Below are positions 1-6,278 of a stretch of DNA of 18,860 bases, piece after piece. This DNA is from Galactobacter sp. (GTDB lineage Bacteria; Actinomycetota; Actinomycetes; Actinomycetales; Micrococcaceae). The translations under genes were made by a program, and so were the position numbers. The stretch spans positions 1 to 18,860 of the forward strand of contig NZ_JALAGT010000001.1 of the NCBI RefSeq assembly GCF_022712295.1, read 5' to 3'. The notes beneath the pieces were generated by a model. It saw only the letters and a list, made by a program, of their open reading frames with translations. It was not told where the DNA came from and did no database searches. The first letter of the stretch is position 1. Every line of letters begins with the position of its first letter.

Positions 1-91
1 CGGTCCGGGTGGGCACGGGCGGTGCGGGGAGGGGCCGTCTTCCAGTGTGTGGCAGAGTCACCCGTTCGGCGCAAGCGGCCTTCATCTGCAT

Positions 92-152
92 GGATCTTCG
101 GCGTAACAATGACCGGCGGGCTTCTGAGTGAAGAATCTTCGGCGGAATAATG
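92..152. repeat. Imperfect 20-bp direct repeat pair, 41-bp period
   Basis: Positions 92-111 and 133-152 share the pattern ATCTTCGGCGnAAyAATG and match at 17 of 20 bases. The 41-bp offset is close to four helical turns, so a protein bound to both copies would sit on the same DNA face. This suggests a double operator upstream of the monooxygenase transcript, but chance or a short duplication remain possible. Confidence 0.45.
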
Positions 153-185
153 TACGACGATCGTGTCGTTCGGTATCACCGCATT

Positions 186-203
186 GCGGCGCCTTGGCGC
201 CGC
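186..203. other. Perfect 8-bp GC hairpin
   Basis: GCGGCGCC at 186-193 is followed by TT and then its exact complement GGCGCCGC at 196-203. No T-run follows, so it is at best a weak terminator for an off-window gene. It could also be simple GC-rich secondary structure. Confidence 0.35.
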
Positions 204-326
204 GGCCTGCCCTTGGCGGGGCGAGTCGCCTGCGGGAGCCGAGCCCAATTCGTCGGGCATAGGTTGTGGCGAACATGACATCCCGATGTGGTGAACCAGC
301 GAATTCGTGATGCCATGGGACACGTA

Positions 327-415
327 CCCATTCAGAGCGGCACGAGAGACCCGACTCAGCGACGCCGCAGCAACCACCCCCTGCCGGGACGGTGCTAATG
401 CCGGGATTCGATGGA
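327..415 (+). promoter_or_regulatory. SAM-I (S-box) riboswitch
   Basis: The hallmark S-box segments appear in order. They are AGAG at 334-337 directly after the 5' P1 strand, a P2 stem CGGC/GCCG (338-341 with 363-366), GCAACC at 370-375, and GGTGCTAATGCC at 391-402. ACC-a-CCC pairs with GGG-ac-GGT to form the P3 hairpin (373-393). P1 can close as CCATT (328-332) with GATGG (410-414). This class binds S-adenosylmethionine and normally lowers expression when it is plentiful. The Shine-Dalgarno of the downstream gene (TAAGGA, 419-424) begins 5 nt after P1 and no terminator hairpin lies between. Control of translation initiation is therefore the likelier mechanism (inference). SAM-IV is a less likely alternative. 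The call rests on eye alignment, without a covariance-model score. Confidence 0.78.
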
Positions 416-429
416 GCGTAAGGAACGCC

Positions 430-1830
430 ATGTCAGAAAACACCACCCCTCGCGTCCGCCTCAATGCCTTCGACATGAACTGCGTGGTTCACCAGTCGCC
501 CGGGCTGTGGCGTCACCCCGAGGACCATGCCCGCGACTACAACACGATCGGTTACTGGACGCACCTGGCACAGGTCTTGGAGAAGGGCCTGTTCGACTCC
601 CTCTTCCTGGCCGACGTGCTCGGCACCTACGACGTGTACGCGGACACCAACGAGACCCCGCTGCGCGCCGGCGCTCAGGTCCCGGTGAACGACCCGTTCC
701 TGCTGGTTTCCGCCATGGCCGCCGTGACCAAGAACCTGGGCTTCGGGGTCACCGCAGGCACGGCGTACGAGCACCCGTACCCGTTCGCCCGCCGGCTGGC
801 CACGCTGGATCACCTCACCGAGGGTCGCGTCGGTTGGAACATCGTCACCGGCTACCTGCCCTCCGCCGCCCGCAACATGGGTAACGATGACCAGATGGAG
901 CACGACGAGCGCTACGACATGGCCGACGAGTACCTCGAGGTCATCTACAAGCTGCTGGAAGGTTCGTGGGAGGACGACGCCGTCGTGGCAGACAAGGAGT
1001 CCGGCCTGTTCGTCGACCCGGAGAAGGTCCACGAGATCGGCCACGAGGGTCGTTGGTTCAAGGTTCCCGGTATCGCGATCACCGAACCGTCCACGCAGCG
1101 CACCCCGCTGCTCTTCCAGGCCGGCGCCTCCAAGCGCGGCCTGAAGTTCGCCGGCGAGAACGCCGAGGCAGTGTTCGTGAACTCCCCGACCAAGGAGACT
1201 CTGGCGCAGCAGGTGGGCAAGATCCGCGACGCCGCCGAGGCCGCCGGCCGCGACCGCCACGACATCAAGATCTACTCCATGCTGACGCCCATCGTCGCGG
1301 ACACCGAGGAGGCCGCTCAGGCCAAGTTCGAGGACTACCGCTCCTACGCAGACATCAACGGCGCACTGGCGCTGCTGTCCGGTTGGACCGGCATCGACAT
1401 GAGCCAGTACGGCCCGGACGACGTGATCGGTGAGGACGTGAAGTCCAACGCCATCCAGTCCTCCGTGGAGACATTCCAGAAGGCCTCCGGCGAGGAGGGC
1501 AACCCCTGGACCATCCGGCAGCTGGCCGAGTGGATCGGTGTGGGTGGGTTCGGTCCCGTGGCAGTGGGCACCGGCAAGCAGGTTGCGGATCAGCTGGTCG
1601 AGTGGGTCCGAGACACCGACGTGGACGGCTTCAACATTGCCTACGCCATTACTCCTGGCACCTTCGAGGACGTCGTGGAGTACATCGTTCCTGAGCTGCA
1701 GGCCCAGGGAGCCTACCCGACTTCCTACGAGGAGGGTTCGCTGCGCCAGAAGCTCTTCGGTCGTGGCGACCGCCTCCCGGAGCAGCACAAGGGCGCCGGC
1801 TTCCGGGTGGGGCAGGGCTCTCTGGTCTGA
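430..1830 (+). CDS. NtaA/SnaA/DszA-family FMN-dependent monooxygenase (LLM class)
   Basis: A 466-aa bacterial-luciferase-like TIM-barrel monooxygenase. Such enzymes use reduced FMN from a partner reductase plus O2 to oxidise organosulfur or amino-polycarboxylate substrates (dibenzothiophene sulfone, pristinamycin, NTA/EDTA). Family signatures include NAFDMNCVVHQSPGLWRHP near residue 12, the 'DYNTIGYWTHLAQVLEKG' stretch, GRVGWNIVTGYLPSAARNMG, and the C-terminal LRQKLFGRGDRLPEQH. Length fits the family (~440-480 aa). I chose the ATG at 430 because TAAGGA (419-424) lies 5 nt upstream and family homology starts there. The frame stays open to a GTG at 307, but that would translate the riboswitch. 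The SAM riboswitch implies a role in sulfur acquisition, for example releasing sulfite from sulfones or sulfonates (inference). No flavin reductase partner is encoded in the window. Confidence 0.9.
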   Translation: MSENTTPRVRLNAFDMNCVVHQSPGLWRHPEDHARDYNTIGYWTHLAQVLEKGLFDSLFLADVLGTYDVYADTNETPLRAGAQVPVNDPFLLVSAMAAVTKNLGFGVTAGTAYEHPYPFARRLATLDHLTEGRVGWNIVTGYLPSAARNMGNDDQMEHDERYDMADEYLEVIYKLLEGSWEDDAVVADKESGLFVDPEKVHEIGHEGRWFKVPGIAITEPSTQRTPLLFQAGASKRGLKFAGENAEAVFVNSPTKETLAQQVGKIRDAAEAAGRDRHDIKIYSMLTPIVADTEEAAQAKFEDYRSYADINGALALLSGWTGIDMSQYGPDDVIGEDVKSNAIQSSVETFQKASGEEGNPWTIRQLAEWIGVGGFGPVAVGTGKQVADQLVEWVRDTDVDGFNIAYAITPGTFEDVVEYIVPELQAQGAYPTSYEEGSLRQKLFGRGDRLPEQHKGAGFRVGQGSLV

Positions 1831-1866
1831 TCCTGCTTTCCCGCGCGCACAGCGTCTGCAGGTCTG

Positions 1867-1908
1867 CACAACGACGGTGCCCAGTACCCACTGGGCGCCG
1901 TCGTTGTG
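1867..1908 (+). terminator. Strong hairpin terminator after the monooxygenase gene
   Basis: Two 19-nt arms (1867-1885 and 1890-1908) pair along their full length with one G:U wobble around a 4-nt ACCC loop. The stem begins 36 nt after the stop codon. The following DNA (GTTCGTGACCTTGTTT) is only mildly T-rich, as is common for actinobacterial terminators. Confidence 0.8.
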
Positions 1909-2003
1909 GTTCGTGACCTTGTTTGTGGTCGGATGAAGAAGTGCTGTCCCAGGTATGACACCGTGAGACCTGATGGCGACATGATCCGACGAAGCAAGGT
2001 TCG

Positions 2004-2019
2004 GACACGTTAGTGTGTC
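2004..2019 (+). promoter_or_regulatory. Candidate -10 element and inverted repeat at the start of the ferric reductase gene
   Basis: TAGTGT at 2011-2016 matches the actinobacterial -10 pattern TAnnnT and sits 7 nt before the ATG at 2024, the usual layout for a leaderless mRNA. It overlaps an inverted repeat GACAC-N6-GTGTC (2004-2008, 2015-2019) that could be an operator. No good -35 hexamer and no clear DtxR/IdeR iron box are visible. Iron control, though expected for this gene family, is not shown by the sequence. Confidence 0.4.
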
Positions 2020-2023
2020 TTAT

Positions 2024-2881
2024 ATGCCTCGTCCTGTCACAGTCGCCGACGCTCGTCTCGGCGTGAACCAAGTCCCTCACCTGCTCGGAGCCCGCCTCCT
2101 CACCGTGTCCAAGGTGGAGAGTATCGGGCCGCAGATGGCCCGCGTCCACCTGACCGGTGAGCCACGAGACCGTGTGGGTGCCATTCCCTTCCTACCCTGG
2201 GCAGCGGGCGATCACGTCAAGCTCGTGATCCCCACAGAAGATGGGGAGGTGGTGATCCCGACCGTGGTCAACGAGCGCGCGAACTGGGAAGAAACCGTCG
2301 GCTCCACGCGCGCCTACACCATCCGCACCGTCGATCAGATCACCGGGACCCTGGTGATCGACGGCGTGCTCCACGACCACGGCCCGGCCGGATCCTGGTT
2401 CATCAACGCCAAAGAAGGCGACCGGGTCGGCGTCATGGGTCCCCGTGGCTCCCACGTGTACCCGCCCGGATATCGCCATTACATCCTGATCGGCGACGAG
2501 ACGGCATTGCCTGCACTCGGCCGCTGGCTCGATGAGCCCGGCCTCAACGCCGCCGTCACCGTCATCACGGTCGCAGAGGATGCGGACGCCTACCCGTTCC
2601 CGGCTCCCGAACTGGCCGACGTGGACGCGCACCACCTGGTGCTGCCGTCGGGGCCTGAACGCGGTCCGGCCCTGGCCGCGGAGTTGAGCTCCACGCTGGA
2701 CGCCTCTGCAACGCCGGAGTCGGTGTTCGTCTTCGCTGCCGGTGAGGCGGTCATGCTCAAGGATGTCCGCCGCGCACTGAAGACTGCTGGACACCCTCGC
2801 CATGCTCAGCACATCGACGGCTACTGGCGCGCCGGGACGGTCGCGCTGGATCACCACGCCCTCGAGGTCGACGAGGACTGA
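2024..2881 (+). CDS. Siderophore-interacting protein (FAD/NADPH ferric-siderophore reductase)
   Basis: A 285-aa ViuB/SIP-family cytoplasmic flavoprotein. These enzymes reduce ferric iron held by imported siderophores, releasing Fe2+. The FAD-binding barrel carries the RAYTIR motif (R96-Y98-T99), which contacts the flavin, and the HGPAGSWF/GDRVGVMGPRG segments. The NADPH-binding half shows YILIGDETALPALGRWL and FVFAAGEAVMLKDVRRAL. The C-terminus has the family's GYWRAG signature. Length is typical (~260-290 aa). No Shine-Dalgarno lies at useful distance from either the GTG at 2015 or the ATG at 2024. I prefer 2024 because TAGTGT lies 7 nt upstream, suggesting a leaderless transcript; the GTG would add three residues. 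It is a single-gene unit flanked by terminators, with no siderophore transporter nearby. Confidence 0.92.
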   Translation: MPRPVTVADARLGVNQVPHLLGARLLTVSKVESIGPQMARVHLTGEPRDRVGAIPFLPWAAGDHVKLVIPTEDGEVVIPTVVNERANWEETVGSTRAYTIRTVDQITGTLVIDGVLHDHGPAGSWFINAKEGDRVGVMGPRGSHVYPPGYRHYILIGDETALPALGRWLDEPGLNAAVTVITVAEDADAYPFPAPELADVDAHHLVLPSGPERGPALAAELSSTLDASATPESVFVFAAGEAVMLKDVRRALKTAGHPRHAQHIDGYWRAGTVALDHHALEVDED

Positions 2882-2909
2882 CCGGTCGCGCTCGAGTGGA
2901 CCTTGCTGT

Positions 2910-2956
2910 TCGGGAACCTCAACGGGGGTTGACTCAACCCCCGTTGAGGTTCCCGA
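2910..2956. terminator. 47-nt near-perfect palindrome, bidirectional terminator
   Basis: Arms of 23 nt (2910-2932 and 2934-2956) are exact reverse complements around a single C, which gives a very stable RNA hairpin on either strand. It lies 28 nt after the ferric reductase stop and before the convergent MFS gene end at 3052, so it probably terminates both transcripts. There is no long T-run on either side. Confidence 0.85.
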
Positions 2957-3051
2957 TCCGAAGTACTCGGCTCAGCTCAGCTCGGCTGATGGGTTCGACG
3001 GCTCTGACGGGGCTGATGGTGACTGCGGACGTCGGCGGATCTGGCGGAAGC

Positions 3052-4260
3052 TCACTCGGCTGCGGCCGGAGTGGGCCGGGCCAGCAACCAGTAGACGCAC
3101 ACTGACGCCGTTGAGCAGATCAGCACAGCGATCCCGAGCGGGTGGGGATCCATGTCGCCGCCCAAGCCAACCAACGGCGCCACCAACGCGGCCGTGAAGA
3201 ACTGGCCGGCACCCAGCACGGCAGACCCCGACCCAGAGAGGTCCCGGGTGTAGGAGAGCGCCTGAGCTGTGCAATTGGCGATGATCTGACCCATGGACGT
3301 GGTGAGCAGCGCGCATCCAGGGAGCAGCAGCCACAACGGTGTATCGATCCGCGTCGAAACGAAGATGGCGACGGATCCAAGGAAGACGCCGAACACGCCG
3401 AAGGCGATCATGCGGTCGTGGGGGACCTTGCCCGCCCAATGGGCGGCGGCCAGAGCGGAGAGCGTCATGCACAAGGCCCCGAAGGCGTACCAGAGTCCGA
3501 ATCCGATGGTGCTGAAGCCGTGCTGGACCCGAAGCACGAAAGATCCGGCCGACACGTAGGAGAAGAAAGCTCCGAACGCGGTGATGAACGTCAGCAGATA
3601 GCCCACGAAGCCTCGTCGGCTCAGGACCGTGCCGAGGGAACCCATCGTCGCCCGGAATCCCACCGGACGCCGACGCTGCGCCGGCAGGGTCTCGGGCAGG
3701 CTGAAGGAAGCGATCGCGGTCAGTAGCGCCATGATCGCGGCGATGGTCCAGAACACTCCGCGCCAGCCGAAGGCCTGAGCAAGCAAGGCTCCGATCAGCG
3801 GCGCGATCACGGGGGCGACGCCGACCACGACCTGGAGTACGCCAAGCAGCTTGGCCGTTCGAGGACCGGACGTGCAGTCGGCGATGATGGCACGGGCCAG
3901 CACCACGCCGGCCGCCCCTGCGAGTCCCTGCAGAATGCGGCAGATCACCAAGACGGTGATCCCCGGTGCAACTGCGCAGCCGATCGTGGCCAGTACGGTC
4001 ACCGCACCGCCCGCCAACATCAACCGGCGGCGCCCCAAGGCGTCCGAGACCGTGCCGATGATCAGCTGACCCAGCGCCAGGCCGACCATGAACGCCGTCA
4101 ATGTCAGCTGCACTCCGGAGGCGGGTGCGGTGAGCTCAGCAGCCACGTCCGGCAAAGACGGGGTGTAGATGTCCGTGCACAGTGGTGGGATGGCGGAGAA
4201 GCCACCCAGCAACACGAATCCCCAACCGCGGGTCGGATCGCGCCGCTCCCGTGTGTTCAT
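3052..4260 (-). CDS. Bcr/CflA-type MFS multidrug efflux transporter
   Basis: A 402-aa, 12-helix major facilitator of the DHA1 drug:H+ antiporter type. Helix 1 has the Bcr/CflA-like pattern PPLCTDIYTPSLPDVAAEL with a charged D30. The helix 2-3 loop carries MFS motif A (GTVSDALGRRR, residues 69-79). The helix 4-5 region shows RILQGLAGAAGVVLARAI and the helix 6 region GWRGVFWTIAAIMALL. Bcr/CflA relatives export drugs such as bicyclomycin and chloramphenicol or small metabolites; the substrate here is unknown. I chose the ATG at 4260 because family homology begins right after it. The frame is open antisense to about 4815 but that extension matches nothing. No clear Shine-Dalgarno is visible. It diverges from the ABM-domain gene with only 30 bp between starts, suggesting shared or overlapping promoters. 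Confidence 0.9.
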   Translation of the reverse strand: MNTRERRDPTRGWGFVLLGGFSAIPPLCTDIYTPSLPDVAAELTAPASGVQLTLTAFMVGLALGQLIIGTVSDALGRRRLMLAGGAVTVLATIGCAVAPGITVLVICRILQGLAGAAGVVLARAIIADCTSGPRTAKLLGVLQVVVGVAPVIAPLIGALLAQAFGWRGVFWTIAAIMALLTAIASFSLPETLPAQRRRPVGFRATMGSLGTVLSRRGFVGYLLTFITAFGAFFSYVSAGSFVLRVQHGFSTIGFGLWYAFGALCMTLSALAAAHWAGKVPHDRMIAFGVFGVFLGSVAIFVSTRIDTPLWLLLPGCALLTTSMGQIIANCTAQALSYTRDLSGSGSAVLGAGQFFTAALVAPLVGLGGDMDPHPLGIAVLICSTASVCVYWLLARPTPAAAE

Positions 4261-4277
4261 GACAGGGATCCGAGGAC

Positions 4278-4283
4278 TAGGGT
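4278..4283 (+). promoter_or_regulatory. Candidate -10 element (TAGGGT) for the ABM-domain gene
   Basis: TAGGGT matches TAnnnT and ends 7 nt before the ATG at 4291, the same spacing as at the ferric reductase gene. It suggests a leaderless transcript. The AGGG inside it could instead serve as a weak Shine-Dalgarno 8 nt from the start. A matching -35 would fall inside the first codons of the divergent MFS gene. Confidence 0.4.
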
Positions 4284-4290
4284 CGAGTGC

Positions 4291-4611
4291 ATGATCTTTA
4301 TTGTGGTGAAGTTCAGCGTCAAACCCGAGTTTGTTGACAGCTTCCTGGACTCTGTTGCGGCCTTCACGGGGGCCACCCGAGCCGAGCCGGGCAACAAGTT
4401 CTTCGAATGGTCTCGTTCCGTGGAGGACCCGAACGAGTTCGTGCTCGTGGAGGGGTTCGACGAGGATGCTGCTGCCGCTCACGTGAGTTCGCCGCACTTC
4501 AAGGACGGATTGGAGAGCATGCGGCCGCTGCTTGCACACACCCCGCGCATCATTTCGCGCTCCATTGAGGGTGAGGGCTGGGATCCCATGGGGGAGTTGC
4601 AGATCGACTGA
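4291..4611 (+). CDS. Antibiotic biosynthesis monooxygenase (ABM)-domain protein
   Basis: A 106-aa single-domain protein with the dimeric alpha+beta barrel fold of the ABM/YgiN group. The pattern is a first strand IFIVVKFSVKPE, a helix ending near TRAEPGNKFFEWSRS, a strand ending NEFVLVEGF, and a helix AAAAHVSSPHFKDGLESM. Members are cofactor-independent monooxygenases or quinol-handling proteins, and others degrade heme. The assignment stops at family level. Length matches the usual ~95-110 aa. It diverges from the MFS exporter 30 bp away, so the pair could oxidise and export the same small molecule (inference). The C-terminus beyond about residue 93 is a short acidic tail. Confidence 0.82.
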   Translation: MIFIVVKFSVKPEFVDSFLDSVAAFTGATRAEPGNKFFEWSRSVEDPNEFVLVEGFDEDAAAAHVSSPHFKDGLESMRPLLAHTPRIISRSIEGEGWDPMGELQID

Positions 4612-4628
4612 CCCCTGAGAGCCCGCTG

Positions 4629-4657
4629 AGACCCGCGTCAGCATCTCGTCAGGGTCT
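4629..4657 (+). terminator. Weak hairpin after the ABM-domain gene
   Basis: AGACCC (4629-4634) pairs with GGGTCT (4652-4657) over a 17-nt loop. A T-rich stretch follows at about 4669-4682. The stem is short, so this is only a possible terminator. Confidence 0.25.
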
Positions 4658-4722
4658 GTGCGATCGGCTTGATTTCTTGTTTCGTCCGCGTTGCCATGGA
4701 AAGACGCGGGCCTCTGTGTTCG

Positions 4723-4741
4723 CGTAACGAGATACGTAACG
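4723..4741. repeat. Tandem CGTAACG heptamers upstream of the acyltransferase gene
   Basis: CGTAACG occurs at 4723-4729 and 4735-4741, a 12-bp period, within 45 nt of the acyltransferase start. It could be a small operator. Chance occurrence cannot be excluded. Confidence 0.3.
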
Positions 4742-4765
4742 TGGATGCAGGAGGTCGAGACGGAT

Positions 4766-6181
4766 ATGGCTGGCACAACGGTGAACAGCACGCGTACAGC
4801 AGCGGCTGCAGGCACCGAGTCCGGTATTCACGTCGCGGCCCAGGCGTCATCCGCCGCCGGTCCGCAAGCCCCCAAGAAGCTCCCCCGTTGGGCGTTGCTG
4901 GACGGTCTCCGTCTCGTGGCGGCCCTGCTGGTGGTCCTCTACCACTACGTGGGCAGCCACAAGACCAATTGGGACGAGCCCGCTGCCGAGGCCTGGCCGC
5001 TGCTGCACAAGTTCGCTGCGCTGGGCAATCTGGGTGTGCCGCTGTTCTTCATCATCTCCGGGCTGGTCGTGTTCCGCTCCCTGGAGGGCCGCTCTACGGC
5101 GCGTTTCGCCGGGTCCAGGATCGGCAGGATCGCTCCGGCCTTCTGGCTGTCCGTCCTCATCGCGGGACCGCTGCAGTTGTTCTTCTTCGACTACAAGAGC
5201 CTCGAATGGGCCGACATCCTCTGGAACATGACCCTGGGCGGTCCGCCGATCTTCGGTGAACTCAGCGGGCAAGGGTTCTCGTGGGTTGACACGGTCTACT
5301 GGACGCTGTGGATCGAGGCCCGCTTCTACATCATGTTGGTCGTGGCCCGGTGGGTACTGCGGTGGATGAAGCTCGACCGTCCAGAGGGCTGGACCGCGCT
5401 GTGCGGCGGCTGGATCGTCTTCAGCGCGTGGACCATCCACGAGCACGGCATCCCGGAGCTGCAGTCCTGGGTCTCCTGGTTCGCCTTCCCGACCTACGCC
5501 GGCCTGTTTGCCGGCGGCATGTTGATCCACGTCATCGCCAAGCACGGTTTCACCTGGGTCCGTGGTGGTGTCCTCGCCGCCGCCATCGCCCAGGCATCAT
5601 GGGCCACCGCCCTGGACCTGACGGTGCGGACGTCATCGGTGACGGATGTGGACGTCCCCGCGTTCGTCTACGCGGTGGCCGTGCTGGTCTTCTTCGCCAT
5701 GGTCCTCGCCATCGTCATGACTCCGGCACTCAGCCGAGTCCGCTGGTCCTGGCTGACCACGGCCGGCGCGCTGACCTTCCCCGTCTACCTGCTTCATGGC
5801 ATTCTGGGTCGCTTCGCGATCGAGAGCCTGGCCCCCTGGATGCCTGCAGGCCTGTTGCTCACCCTGCTCCTGTCCGCGCTCCTCGGGGCCGCGTGGTTGG
5901 TCAACAAGTTCGTTGAACAGCCTCTCGGGTCCCGCCTCACAGGGTGGGTGGAACACGGACTGGACGCCTTGTCGGATGTCGTGACGGCCCGCCGTTCGCG
6001 TCTCCTGATGCGTCACCTTGGTCTGACCGTGCAGGGTTCGTCAGTCCAGGGTTCGCCCGTGACGGCCCCGAGCCCCACTCCGGTGCTCGAGTCTCGTGAC
6101 GGTGCCGCGCACACCGCGGAGGTCGCGGTCGTCGCGGAAGCGACGCCGGCGACGGCACAGAAGGTGACGCCTACGGCGTGA
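4766..6181 (+). CDS. OafA/YrhL-type membrane acyltransferase (acyltransferase family 3)
   Basis: A 471-aa multi-pass membrane protein of the acyltransferase-3 family. These enzymes transfer acetyl or other acyl groups to surface carbohydrates, lipids, peptidoglycan or secondary metabolites. The first helix carries the signature LDGLRLVAALLVVLYHY with likely catalytic His60. The motif GVPLFFIISGL follows in the next helix, then YWTLWIEARFY (E184), equivalent to the family's W-S-L-x-x-E-x-x-F-Y. About ten hydrophobic helices can be counted. The C-terminal ~70 residues after VEQPLGSRL are hydrophilic, Ala/Thr/Pro/Val-rich and probably a disordered cytoplasmic tail. I chose the ATG at 4766 because AGGAGG (4749-4754) lies 11 nt upstream; upstream in-frame starts at 4691 and 4745 lack a good site. 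The acceptor is unknown, and no glycan gene cluster adjoins it. Confidence 0.88.
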   Translation: MAGTTVNSTRTAAAAGTESGIHVAAQASSAAGPQAPKKLPRWALLDGLRLVAALLVVLYHYVGSHKTNWDEPAAEAWPLLHKFAALGNLGVPLFFIISGLVVFRSLEGRSTARFAGSRIGRIAPAFWLSVLIAGPLQLFFFDYKSLEWADILWNMTLGGPPIFGELSGQGFSWVDTVYWTLWIEARFYIMLVVARWVLRWMKLDRPEGWTALCGGWIVFSAWTIHEHGIPELQSWVSWFAFPTYAGLFAGGMLIHVIAKHGFTWVRGGVLAAAIAQASWATALDLTVRTSSVTDVDVPAFVYAVAVLVFFAMVLAIVMTPALSRVRWSWLTTAGALTFPVYLLHGILGRFAIESLAPWMPAGLLLTLLLSALLGAAWLVNKFVEQPLGSRLTGWVEHGLDALSDVVTARRSRLLMRHLGLTVQGSSVQGSPVTAPSPTPVLESRDGAAHTAEVAVVAEATPATAQKVTPTA

Positions 6182-6278
6182 GCCGGGCACCCGCCGTCGG
6201 GCACGGAAGTCCGCGAGGGACGGTCGTCGGAAACACCCTCGTTATGTCGTTGTGACTGTGACGCGGCACACTTGACCC

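Larger units (their letters stand above)
1..326. other. Upstream non-coding region
   Basis: I find no convincing gene here. The only open frame of any size runs on the minus strand (82-276), is rich in Arg/Ala/Gly and resembles no family I know. The stretch holds an imperfect 20-bp direct repeat (92-111 and 133-152), a small ACGAC-N6-GTCGT inverted repeat (154-169) and a perfect 8-bp GC hairpin with a TT loop (186-203). The hairpin could end transcription from a gene beyond the left edge. The promoter for the riboswitch-controlled monooxygenase must lie here, but I cannot place its -35/-10 elements with confidence. Confidence 0.6.

Noticed and set aside
82..276. 64-aa minus-strand open frame
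   Set aside because: Arg-rich low-information sequence with no family resemblance, overlapping repeats and a hairpin.
307..429. N-terminal extension of the monooxygenase to the GTG at 307
   Set aside because: It would translate the riboswitch, adds non-homologous residues and has no Shine-Dalgarno, whereas the ATG at 430 has one.
433..1869. 478-aa open frame antisense to the monooxygenase gene
   Set aside because: It mirrors the codon bias of the real plus-strand gene, shows no family motif and reads through the terminator region.
1995..2020. DtxR/IdeR-type iron box upstream of the ferric reductase
   Set aside because: Only scattered matches to TTAGGTTAGSCTAACCTAA are present; the symmetric repeat there has different bases.
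4261..4815. Upstream extension of the MFS gene frame
   Set aside because: It runs antisense through the ABM-domain gene and adds about 185 residues with no membrane-transport similarity.
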